Positions 18,009-25,461 of a DNA stretch of 64,000 nucleotides are shown piece after piece. The position numbers and the translations under genes were made by a program. Origin of the DNA: Hymenobacter sp. DG25A (GTDB taxonomy: Bacteria; Bacteroidota; Bacteroidia; Cytophagales; Hymenobacteraceae); contig NZ_CP012623.1 of the NCBI RefSeq assembly GCF_001280305.1, forward strand, positions 1,798,001-1,862,000, written 5' to 3'. Below the pieces are notes generated by a model. That model was not told the origin of the DNA and searched no databases. It saw only the letters and a list, made by a program, of their open reading frames with translations. Numbering within the stretch: the first letter of the stretch is position 1; every line of letters begins with the position of its first letter.

Positions 18009-18222
18009 TATTTGTTCATTTTCTTATTTTTAAGGCTGCTCTCAAGTAATATTTATTGCCATAAAGTGACTTAAGACCACTTTTCCAGCAAAATATCAAG
18101 TTTGATATAATGGTTCTGTCAACTACAATTTCAGGATATTTTATTTTATACTTTAGGCCAGCATTATATTCCTGAAACAGCCGCTGATCCGTTCCTTTTC
18201 AGCAGCAACTGAAAAAATAAAA
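18009..18222. other. AT-rich gap without a gene
   Basis: About 210 bases of AT-rich sequence between the flippase terminator and the cys promoter. No reading frame, hairpin with T-run or known RNA was recognised. Its low GC stands out from the flanking genes and is usual for Bacteroidota promoter regions. Confidence 0.6.
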
Positions 18223-18255
18223 TTTGGAAGTATAAAATTTCGCCTCCTAACTTTG
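18223..18255 (+). promoter_or_regulatory. Promoter of the cys leader
   Basis: TTTG at 18223-18226 and TAACTTTG at 18248-18255 are separated by 21 bases, fitting the Bacteroidota sigma consensus. Transcription would start near 18260, about 20 bases before the riboswitch P1 stem. The sequence just downstream (GGGGCATCAATTCTTT, then CAAAGGAT) is nearly repeated in the permease leader at 31.76-31.79 kb. Confidence 0.75.
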
Positions 18256-18280
18256 GGGCATCAATTCTTTACCAAAGGAT

Positions 18281-18376
18281 TGTTTTTATACAGAGGCGTG
18301 GAGAGACAGGCTCTACGAAGCGCCGGCAACCAGCGGACCATCCGAAACGGTGCCAAGTCCTGAACATATAAAAACA
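18281..18376 (+). promoter_or_regulatory. SAM-I (S-box) riboswitch upstream of cysH
   Basis: P1 is TGTTTTTATA (18281-18290) with TATAAAAACA (18367-18376). P2 is formed by GGCG (18295-18298) with CGCC (18321-18324) and an inner AGAG/CTCT pair, enclosing the conserved GGAGAGACAGGCTCTACGAA-type core; CGGCAACC follows. P3 is CGGA/TCCG, then GGTGCCAAGTCC (18349-18360), the S-box J3/4 signature. Only six bases separate it from P1, so the usual P4 hairpin seems absent. It senses S-adenosylmethionine and should lower expression of the sulfate assimilation operon when SAM is high. Confidence 0.9.
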
Positions 18377-18383
18377 ACAAACT

Positions 18384-18479
18384 GTGAAACGCTTCCTCAA
18401 CTCCGCTACCACATCCGCCACCGCCTCTGCTGTACAGCATGGGTGTTGTGCCATGATGGGTATGCCCTGTTGTTGTTAG
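18384..18479 (+). CDS. Cysteine-rich leader peptide (cys operon)
   Basis: A 31-codon frame begins at a GTG 7 bases after the riboswitch P1 and ends in GCCAMMGMPCCC followed by TAG: five Cys and three Met codons in the last twelve residues. The start, MKRFLNSATTSATASA if GTG is read as Met, is not like a signal peptide. All five Cys codons are TGT, whereas the adjacent cysH mostly uses TGC. A second leader on the other strand (31530-31634) has the same start position relative to P1 and also ends in a Cys run. Cysteine-codon leader ORFs that sense cysteinyl-tRNA are known in other phyla. Translation here is not proven. Confidence 0.72.
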   Translation: MKRFLNSATTSATASAVQHGCCAMMGMPCCC

Positions 18480-18683
18480 CACCACGCCCCTCCCGCTTTT
18501 CTGGTTGTGTGCTTCTGAAGGCCCGCTGATGCGCTTGTGCGCTTAGTGCTCCGTAGCTGTACACCCCGCCTTCTGCCTCGCCGGGCACTACGCGTCGTTG
18601 CGCTGTAACGCCGCCCGCTGCCGGGGCCATTGTTTGGCCGGAACATGGGCTTGCTGCCCGGTTCTCCCCTTCCTTTTCCTGTT

Positions 18684-19505
18684 ATGTCCGCAGTAAATGC
18701 TGCGCCGGCCGTTCTTGCCTTGCTGGACGACCTGCGCCCCCGGCTGATTCAGGCTTCGGCTCTGGAGCGGCTGCGCCTCGTGGCCCAATACTTTCCCGGG
18801 CAGGCCGTGTTTTCCACCTCCTTCGGGCTGGAAGACCAGATTATCAGCCACCTGATTTTTGAGTTCGACCTGCCCATTCAGGTGTTTACGCTGGATACCG
18901 GCCGCAATTTCCAGGAAACCTACGCTACCTGGAACAAGACGCTGCTCAAGTATCAGAAGCCCATTGAGGTGTTCTTCCCGCAGCAGGCCGGCGTGCAAAA
19001 TCTGCTCCTGGAAAAGGGGCCAAACTCGTTCTACGAGAGCGTGGACAACCGCAAGGAATGCTGCTTTATCCGCAAAGTAGAGCCTTTGAATCGGGCCTTA
19101 GCCGGGAAGCAGGCATGGGTAACCGGCATTCGGGCCGAACAGTCCCAGAACCGCCAGACCATGGACCCCGTGGAGTGGGACGCCGCGCACAACCTCGTCA
19201 AAGTTCACCCCCTGTTCGACTGGACCTGGGAGGAGGCGGTGGCTTTCACCCAGCAGCACAGCATTCCGGTGAATACACTGCACCAGCAGGGCTTCGTCAG
19301 CATTGGCTGCGCGCCCTGCACCCGCGCCATTGGCCCCGGCGAAGACTTCCGCGCCGGCCGCTGGTGGTGGGAAGACTTATCGGCCAAAGAATGCGGGCTG
19401 CACACCACAGCCGCGCACAATGGCCCCGACCCGGTGGTAGAACCGATGCACTCAGAACGTCATGCAGAGCACAGCGAAGCATCTCGCGTGCTGACGTCTG
19501 AATAG
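18684..19505 (+). CDS. cysH: Adenylyl-sulfate reductase (thioredoxin-type), CysH family
   Basis: 273 residues from the ATG at 18684. The PAPS-reductase fold has FSTSFGLEDQ (P-loop like) and FTLDTGRNFQETY. The two Cys pairs ECCFIRKVEPL and SIGCAPCTR would bind a [4Fe-4S] cluster, which marks APS rather than PAPS reductases; the catalytic Cys is in KECGLHT near the end. No APS kinase (cysC) gene is present in the operon, in agreement. It reduces APS to sulfite. The last ~15 residues (RHAEHSEASRVLTSE) and the stop are encoded by an inserted palindromic repeat and are unlikely to belong to the ancestral protein. Confidence 0.95.
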   Translation: MSAVNAAPAVLALLDDLRPRLIQASALERLRLVAQYFPGQAVFSTSFGLEDQIISHLIFEFDLPIQVFTLDTGRNFQETYATWNKTLLKYQKPIEVFFPQQAGVQNLLLEKGPNSFYESVDNRKECCFIRKVEPLNRALAGKQAWVTGIRAEQSQNRQTMDPVEWDAAHNLVKVHPLFDWTWEEAVAFTQQHSIPVNTLHQQGFVSIGCAPCTRAIGPGEDFRAGRWWWEDLSAKECGLHTTAAHNGPDPVVEPMHSERHAEHSEASRVLTSE

Positions 19506-19553
19506 CCTTTCAACATCAGCACGCGAGATGCTTCGGCTGCGCCTCTGCATGAC
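19459..19553. repeat. GTCATG palindromic repeat overlapping the cysH 3' end
   Basis: Ends read GTCATGC and GCATGAC; the arms contain GCGAAGCATCTCGCGTGCTGA and its near reverse complement TCAGCACGCGAGATGCTTC (first 20 bases shown only in part). The left arm lies inside the cysH reading frame and supplies its last codons and stop. It is a member of the family also found at 21859, 51153, 56293 and 58963. Confidence 0.88.
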
Positions 19554-19570
19554 AAATTATTATCCTTCTC

Positions 19571-20482
19571 ATGAGTACCCCAACTTTCGATTATCTCGAC
19601 CGGCTGGAAGCCGAAGCCATTCATATTCTTCGGGAAGTGGCCGGCCAGTTTGAGCGGCCCGCGCTGCTGTTTTCCGGTGGCAAAGATTCCATTGTGCTTA
19701 CGCGTCTGGCAGAAAAAGCCTTTCGGCCCGGTCGGTTTCCTTTTCCGCTGGTGCACGTGGATACCGGCCACAACTTCCCCGAGGTGCTGACTTACCGCGA
19801 TGCGCTGGCCGAACAGCTGGGAGAGAAGCTGATTGTGCGCAGCGTGGAGGAAACCATCAAGCGGCAGCGTCTGCGCGAGCCCGGCGGCAAATACCCCAGC
19901 CGCAATCCGCTGCAGACTTATACCCTGCTGGAGACTATTGAGGAGTTTGAGTTTGATGCCTGCATTGGTGGTGCCCGCCGCGACGAAGAGAAGGCCCGAG
20001 CCAAGGAGCGCATCTTCTCCGTGCGCGACGAGTTCGGCCAGTGGGACCCCAAGCGCCAGCGCCCCGAGCTGTGGAACATCTACAACGGCCGCATTCAGAA
20101 GGGCGAAAACGTGCGCGTATTCCCCATTTCCAACTGGACGGAGCTGGACGTGTGGCGCTATATCCAGCGCGAAAACATTGCCCTCCCCGATATTTATTTC
20201 GGCCATGAGCGCACCTGTGTGGTGCTTCCCTCCGGCCAGCTGCTGGGCCTCACGGAGCACATCCGGCTGGATCAGGACGATGAAATTGTGACCCGTCAGG
20301 TGCGCTTCCGCACCGTGGGCGACTCCACCTGTACTGCCGCCGTGGAGAGCGACGCGGCCACCGTGGAGGACATTATTGAAGATCTGTTGCTGGCTAAAGT
20401 AAGTGAGCGGGGCGCTACCCGCCTCGACGACAACATCTCGGAAGCCGGCATGGAAGACCGGAAGCGCAACGGCTATTTCTAG
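19571..20482 (+). CDS. cysD: Sulfate adenylyltransferase subunit 2 CysD
   Basis: 303 residues, the standard length. The PP-loop FSGGKDS is at residues 34-40; GGARRDEEKARAKERIFS and the C-terminal IEDLLLAKVSERGATRLDD...MEDRKRNGYF are typical for CysD. It adenylates sulfate with ATP to give APS, driven by GTP hydrolysis of its partner CysN, encoded next with a 60-base gap. The palindromic repeat lies between cysH and cysD, so it may modulate or process the transcript. Confidence 0.97.
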   Translation: MSTPTFDYLDRLEAEAIHILREVAGQFERPALLFSGGKDSIVLTRLAEKAFRPGRFPFPLVHVDTGHNFPEVLTYRDALAEQLGEKLIVRSVEETIKRQRLREPGGKYPSRNPLQTYTLLETIEEFEFDACIGGARRDEEKARAKERIFSVRDEFGQWDPKRQRPELWNIYNGRIQKGENVRVFPISNWTELDVWRYIQRENIALPDIYFGHERTCVVLPSGQLLGLTEHIRLDQDDEIVTRQVRFRTVGDSTCTAAVESDAATVEDIIEDLLLAKVSERGATRLDDNISEAGMEDRKRNGYF

Positions 20483-20542
20483 CCTCTGGCAGTTCTTTTC
20501 AAACTACTATTTACCGGCTGCCTCCTGGCACGCTTCCCCAAT

Positions 20543-21829
20543 ATGGACCTTCTCCGATTTATCACCTGCGGCAGCGTCGACGACGGCAAAAGCACTTTGA
20601 TTGGCCGCCTGCTCTACGATTCTGAATCTGTTTCCCTAGATGTACTGGCCGCGCTGGAAAAGCGCCAGGCTTCCAACGGCGTAGTGGATCTGGCCCTGCT
20701 GACGGACGGCCTGCGTGCCGAGCGGGAACAGGGCATCACGATTGACGTCGCCTACAAGTACTTCACCACGCCCCGTCGCAAGTTCATCATTACCGATGCG
20801 CCCGGCCACGTGCAGTACACCCGCAACATGGTGACGGGCGCCAGCAACGCCGACATGGCCATAGTGCTGGTGGATGCGCGCCAGGGTGTGATTGAGCAAA
20901 CGCGCCGCCACACGCTTATTGCCGCGCTCCTGGGCATCCAGCACTTTGTGCTGGCCGTGAACAAGATGGATCTGGTGCAGTATGATGAGACGATATTCAA
21001 CCAGATTTCCGCCGACTACGCCGCCCTCACCGACCACTTCCAGCTGCCCAAAGCCACGGCCATTCCGCTAAGCGCCCTGAACGGCGACAACGTGGTAACC
21101 CGCTCCCGGCAACTGCCGTGGTACGCGGGCCCCAGCCTGCTGGAACATCTGGAAAGTGTGCCCGGCGCGGTGGAAGTGGCCGCCGCTCCCCGCTTCCAGG
21201 TGCAGTATGTTATTCGCCCGCAAACGCCGGAGCTGCCCGACTACCGCGGCTATGCCGGCCAGGTGCTGAGCGGCCAGTACCGCCGCGGCGACAAAGTGCG
21301 CATCCTGCCTTCGGAGCAGGAATCAACCATTGAAGCTATTGAAGTAAGCCAGCAGAAAGTGGAAACGGCCACGGCGCCGCAGGCCGTGGTCATTCGGCTG
21401 CGCGATGACGTGGACGTGAGCCGCGGCGACACCATTGTCCCGCTGCACGACGAGCCCACCCTGACGCGGGAGCTGGAAGCGACGCTGTGCTGGATGAGTG
21501 AGCAGCCCCTGTGGCCCGGCCGCAAGTTGTTGCTGCAGCATCATTCGGCGCTGGTGAAAGCGGCCGTTCCGGCCATCCTGCACAAAGTAAACGTGCACAC
21601 CTTTGCCCGCGCCGCCACCGACTCAGCCCAGCTCAACGACATCGTGCGGGTGCGCCTGAAAACGGCCGTTCCGCTGGCCGTGGACAATTACCACCAGAAC
21701 CGCACCACCGGCTCTTTCATTCTGGTAGATGAATTGAGCGGCGACACGGTAGCGGCCGGCCTCATCGGCGAAGCCAATGCCAACTACTTCACGGCGCCAA
21801 CGTCGCCGCCGGTTGCCTTTTCGATCTAA
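20543..21829 (+). CDS. cysN: Sulfate adenylyltransferase subunit 1 CysN
   Basis: 428 residues, GTPase of the EF-Tu family. G1 is GSVDDGKST (residues 10-18), G3 is DAPGHVQY (from Asp85) and G4 is NKMD (residues 140-143). Beta-barrel domains follow and the chain ends without a CysC (APS kinase) domain, so this is CysN alone, not the bifunctional NodQ/CysNC form. It couples GTP hydrolysis to APS formation by CysD. Confidence 0.97.
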   Translation: MDLLRFITCGSVDDGKSTLIGRLLYDSESVSLDVLAALEKRQASNGVVDLALLTDGLRAEREQGITIDVAYKYFTTPRRKFIITDAPGHVQYTRNMVTGASNADMAIVLVDARQGVIEQTRRHTLIAALLGIQHFVLAVNKMDLVQYDETIFNQISADYAALTDHFQLPKATAIPLSALNGDNVVTRSRQLPWYAGPSLLEHLESVPGAVEVAAAPRFQVQYVIRPQTPELPDYRGYAGQVLSGQYRRGDKVRILPSEQESTIEAIEVSQQKVETATAPQAVVIRLRDDVDVSRGDTIVPLHDEPTLTRELEATLCWMSEQPLWPGRKLLLQHHSALVKAAVPAILHKVNVHTFARAATDSAQLNDIVRVRLKTAVPLAVDNYHQNRTTGSFILVDELSGDTVAAGLIGEANANYFTAPTSPPVAFSI

Positions 21830-21858
21830 AACGATAAACAGTTTGGGTTGAAAAGAGC

Positions 21859-21957
21859 GTCATGTCGAGCGAAGTCGAGACATCTCGCTAGTGTGGTGAA
21901 TAGTGATTAGCACTGCAAAATCAGCACGCGAGATGTCTCGACAACACTTGACATGAC
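21859..21957. repeat. GTCATG palindromic repeat between cysN and cobA
   Basis: Inverted repeat bounded by GTCATGTC and a slightly degenerate GACATGAC end. The arms hold GAGACATCTCGC / GCGAGATGTCTCG. The loop carries CTAGTGTGGT...AGTGATTAGCAC, which is shared with the copies at 51153 (reverse orientation) and 58963. It sits within the cys operon between two co-oriented genes. Confidence 0.88.
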
Positions 21958-21987
21958 AGCCAGCTCTTCCTCCCTTTCTCCTCTGCT

Positions 21988-22785
21988 ATGTCACTTCCAA
22001 TCCAACCCCGTCTGACGGTCCTCGGTGCCGGCCCCGGCGACCCGGAGCTACTTACGCTCAAGGGGGCGCGGGTGCTGGGCGAGGCCGATGTGGTACTCTA
22101 CGATGCCCTGGCCAACCGGGCACTGCTGCAGCATACCCGGCCGGAAGCAATGCTAATTCCCGTGGGCAAGCGCCGGGGCATGCGCAGCCACTCGCAGGAC
22201 GAAATCAACGCCCTGATTGTGGAGTGCGCCCACCGGTACGGCCACGTGGTGCGGCTGAAAGGCGGCGACCCATTTGTGTTTGGCCGGGGCCGGGAGGAAA
22301 TGCTCTTTGCCGAAGCCCATGGCCTGACCACGGCCTACGTGCCCGGCATCAGCAGCGCGGTAGCGGCGGCGGGCAGCGTGGGCATTCCGGTTACGCACCG
22401 CGGGGCCAGCGAAGGGTTTCGGGTGATAACGGCCACCACCGCCAGCGGCGAGCTGGCGGCCAGTGTGATGGAAGCCGCCCGGTCCCGCACTACCACGGTC
22501 ATCCTGATGGGCCTGGGTGAGCTGGAAAACATTGTGCGTTTGTTCAGTGAAAACGGGCAGGCCGATACGCCGGCCGCCATTATCCAGAACGGCACCCTGC
22601 CTAATGCCCAGGTAGTGACCGGGCCGGTGGCCGAGTTGCCGGCCCGCGCTCTGGCGGCCGGTATTGGCGCCCCGGCCATTATCATCATTGGCGAAGTAAC
22701 CCGGCTTGCCACGCCTGAAATCCTACGTACTGTGCTGCCTAACGCTGGGTTTGCTACGGCAACCGCCTACGCGGAAGTAGCCTGA
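21988..22785 (+). CDS. cobA: Uroporphyrinogen-III C-methyltransferase
   Basis: 265 residues, SUMT/CysG C-terminal type. It starts with LTVLGAGPGDPELLTLKGARVL and has RLKGGDPFVFGRGREE, YVPGISSAVAAAGSVGIPVTHRG and ILMGLGELENIV, all SUMT signatures for SAM and tetrapyrrole binding. It makes precorrin-2, the precursor of siroheme needed by CysI. The next two siroheme steps are provided by the N-terminal half of the fusion at the end of this operon, so siroheme synthesis is split here between two genes unlike enterobacterial CysG. Confidence 0.95.
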   Translation: MSLPIQPRLTVLGAGPGDPELLTLKGARVLGEADVVLYDALANRALLQHTRPEAMLIPVGKRRGMRSHSQDEINALIVECAHRYGHVVRLKGGDPFVFGRGREEMLFAEAHGLTTAYVPGISSAVAAAGSVGIPVTHRGASEGFRVITATTASGELAASVMEAARSRTTTVILMGLGELENIVRLFSENGQADTPAAIIQNGTLPNAQVVTGPVAELPARALAAGIGAPAIIIIGEVTRLATPEILRTVLPNAGFATATAYAEVA

Positions 22786-22837
22786 TTTGACTGTTCCGGG
22801 AGCCCAACTTCCGGCCCTAACCTGAACCCTTCCCGCT

Positions 22838-24679
22838 ATGTCATCTTCTATCACGCTTCCTATCGGCTTTGATGAGGCTACGTTGCAGCAGTTCTCTACC
22901 GGCCTCAGCGACCAGCAGCTACTCTGGCTGAGCGGCTATTTTTATGGTCGGGCCGCGGGTGATGCGGGCAGCTTGCCATTCAGCCAAACTGCCGCAGCCG
23001 CTGCTCCCGCGGCGGACACTGCTACGCTTACTATCCTGTTCGGCTCGCAAACCGGCAACAGCAAGAAAGCGGCGGGTCTGGTGGTTGATGCTGCCCGGCA
23101 GCGCGGCCTGCAGGTAACAGTGCGCGACATGAACGACTACCCCACCAAGGAGCTGAAAAATGAGCGGCAGTTGCTGGTAGTAGTCAGCACCCAGGGCGAA
23201 GGCGACCCACCCATTGCGGCCGAAGAGCTGCACCAATTCCTGCTCAGCAACCGCGCCCCCCGGCTGCCCGAGCTGCGCTATGCCGTGCTGGCCCTCGGGG
23301 ACAAAAGCTACCTGCAGTTCTGCCAAACCGGCTTTGAGTTCGACCAGCGCCTGGCCGAGCTGGGTGCCAAGCGGCTGGTGGAGCGGGTAGATTGCGACGT
23401 GGAGTTTGAAGCCGAAACCAAACGCTGGGCCAGTCAGGTGCTGGAAGTAATTGCCCAATCGGTGGCTGCTACCGCGCCCGTTATCAACCAGGTTTCCGCG
23501 AATGTAACCCGGACGCCGCAGCCCCTGCTAGCGGCCCGCGAAACGGAACTGGAAGAGCGGGTAGAATACACCAGCCATAACCCATTTGCCGCGGAGCTGC
23601 TGGAGAAAATTCAGTTGAACGGCCGCGGCTCAGCCAAGGAAACCTACCATCTGGAGTTTTCTCTGGCCGGCTCCGGTATTCAGTATGAAGCCGGCGACGC
23701 CCTGATGGTACAGCCCGTAAACCAGGCCCAATTGGTGCGGGAAGTAGTACTGGCCGGCTGCCTGGATACCAGCGCCCCGGTGCAACTCAACGGCATCGAG
23801 CTGGACTTACAAGCTGCGCTGACGGAGCGCCTGGAAATATCGGTACTGACGCGCGACGTGCTGGAGCGCTACGCCGCCGTGGCCCCGAAACATCCCAAAC
23901 TCCGCGAAATCCTCGCGGACAAAACCCAACTACCTGCTTACCTATACGGCCGTGATGTGGCCGATTTGCTGCGCGAGTTTCCAGTGGAGCTTTCGGCGCA
24001 GCACCTGGCGGCGGTGCTGCGGCCTCTGCCGGCGCGGGCTTATTCCATTGCCAGCTCCCTGCTGGCGCACCCCGAAGAAGTACACCTCACCGTAGGGGCG
24101 GTGCGCTACGAGGCCCACGGCCGTCGCAAGCACGGCGCCTGCTCCGCTTACCAGGCCGATATGCTGACCGTGGGCGATACTGCCCGGGTGTGGGTAGACC
24201 GCAACGAGTACTTCAAGCTTCCCCAGGATTCCGCGGCAGATATCATCATGGTAGGGGCCGGCACGGGCATAGCACCCTTCCGGGCCTTTGTGGAAGAGCG
24301 GGCCGAAACCAATGCCACCGGACAGAACTGGCTGGTCTTCGGCAACCCGCACTTCACCACCGATTTCCTCTACCAGACCGAGTGGCAGCAGCACCTCAAG
24401 CACGGTACCCTCCACCGCCTGGACGTGGCTTTTTCCCGCGACCAGCAGGAGAAGCTCTACATCCAGCACCGCTTGCTGCAGCAAAGCCGGCGGGTGTACG
24501 ACCAACTCGAAAATGGCAGCTACTTCTACGTGTGCGGAGACAAAAACCGCATGGCGGCTGATGTGCGCCAGGCGCTATTAACCATTGTAGCGCAGGAAAG
24601 CGGCCGGAATGCCGAGTATGCCGCAGAGTATGTAAAACAGCTCCGCAAGCAGCGCCGCTACCTCGAAGACGTGTACTAA
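22838..24679 (+). CDS. cysJ: Assimilatory sulfite reductase flavoprotein (CysJ-type)
   Basis: 613 residues. A short N-terminal extension is followed by a flavodoxin domain (LFGSQTGNSKKAA at about 66-78; STQGEGDPP), an FAD-binding domain (RAYSIASS near residue 400) and an NADPH-binding domain (GAGTGIAPFRAF, LVFGNPHF, YFYVCGDKNRMAADV), ending with RRYLEDVY as in CysJ. It moves electrons from NADPH through FAD and FMN to the hemoprotein CysI. The partner gene is downstream, separated by the DUF2490 gene. Confidence 0.95.
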   Translation: MSSSITLPIGFDEATLQQFSTGLSDQQLLWLSGYFYGRAAGDAGSLPFSQTAAAAAPAADTATLTILFGSQTGNSKKAAGLVVDAARQRGLQVTVRDMNDYPTKELKNERQLLVVVSTQGEGDPPIAAEELHQFLLSNRAPRLPELRYAVLALGDKSYLQFCQTGFEFDQRLAELGAKRLVERVDCDVEFEAETKRWASQVLEVIAQSVAATAPVINQVSANVTRTPQPLLAARETELEERVEYTSHNPFAAELLEKIQLNGRGSAKETYHLEFSLAGSGIQYEAGDALMVQPVNQAQLVREVVLAGCLDTSAPVQLNGIELDLQAALTERLEISVLTRDVLERYAAVAPKHPKLREILADKTQLPAYLYGRDVADLLREFPVELSAQHLAAVLRPLPARAYSIASSLLAHPEEVHLTVGAVRYEAHGRRKHGACSAYQADMLTVGDTARVWVDRNEYFKLPQDSAADIIMVGAGTGIAPFRAFVEERAETNATGQNWLVFGNPHFTTDFLYQTEWQQHLKHGTLHRLDVAFSRDQQEKLYIQHRLLQQSRRVYDQLENGSYFYVCGDKNRMAADVRQALLTIVAQESGRNAEYAAEYVKQLRKQRRYLEDVY

Positions 24680-24695
24680 CCCCTCAGCCTTCCCG

Positions 24696-25412
24696 ATGTC
24701 GTTTGCTCGTTATTTCTTGTTGGTAGGTTGCTTAGCCGCGCAGTCGGGCTGGGCCCAGACGGCTCCCGTAACCTCACACCAGCAGGGCTATTGGCTGCGG
24801 TCCTACCTCCGGGTGAAACTGGCACCCCGCTGGACGTGGCACATTGAGCTGGATGAGCGGCGCTATGTCCGCCCCGACAAGCAATGGCAGCTGATTGCCC
24901 ACCAGCATCTGCATTACCGCATAGCCCTACCGCTGGAGTTGGCACTGGGCGGCACGTATTCGCGCCAGCCGCAAACCAGCGACTTGGTCTTGCCGGAATG
25001 GCGGGTGTTTGAAGAAGCTACCTACACCATTCCGATCAGCACCAATGTTCGCCTGCACAACCGCCTGCGGGTGGAGCAGCGCTGGCTGGCCACGGCAGCG
25101 GAAGGGCAACGGACCGAGGCGTGGGACTTTCGGCAGCGGGTGCGCTACCGGGTGCAAGCCGACTGGCAAACTACGCCGCGCTGGAAGCTGCGCGCGGCAG
25201 ATGAGCTGATGCTGAATACCGATAGCTTCGATCAGAACCGGGTGTATGCCGCCGCGGAGTTCCAAGTGCGGTCCGGCCTGGCCGCTGAGTTAGGCTACCT
25301 GCATATCTATCAGCGCCGTTTCCACCGCGCCGAGTACTACCAGCGCGACGCCCTGCGCCTCACCCTTTCCAAGGATCTGGACTTTTCCTCCTCCTCTACC
25401 CCAAAATCATAG
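24696..25412 (+). CDS. DUF2490 secreted protein, probable outer-membrane barrel
   Basis: 238 residues with a signal peptide (MSFARYFLLVGCLAAQSGWA then QTAP). The mature part consists of alternating amphipathic strands with many aromatic and Arg residues (YWLRSYLRVKLAPRWTWHIELDERRY...), as in DUF2490 beta-barrels. It starts 17 bases after cysJ and 50 before cysI, so it is co-transcribed with sulfite reductase. DUF2490 function is unknown; a role in sulfate or metal passage across the outer membrane is only a guess from context. Confidence 0.8.
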   Translation: MSFARYFLLVGCLAAQSGWAQTAPVTSHQQGYWLRSYLRVKLAPRWTWHIELDERRYVRPDKQWQLIAHQHLHYRIALPLELALGGTYSRQPQTSDLVLPEWRVFEEATYTIPISTNVRLHNRLRVEQRWLATAAEGQRTEAWDFRQRVRYRVQADWQTTPRWKLRAADELMLNTDSFDQNRVYAAAEFQVRSGLAAELGYLHIYQRRFHRAEYYQRDALRLTLSKDLDFSSSSTPKS

Positions 25413-25461
25413 CCAAACGGTAACTGAGCTCCTTTGCTTCAGTAGCCCGGCTTCCCGCAAT

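Noticed and set aside
18480..18683. Search for an intrinsic terminator between the Cys leader and cysH
   Set aside because: Small hairpins such as GGCCA/TGGCC (18625-18639) exist but none has a T-run, so I did not call a terminator; the mechanism may be translational or use another factor.
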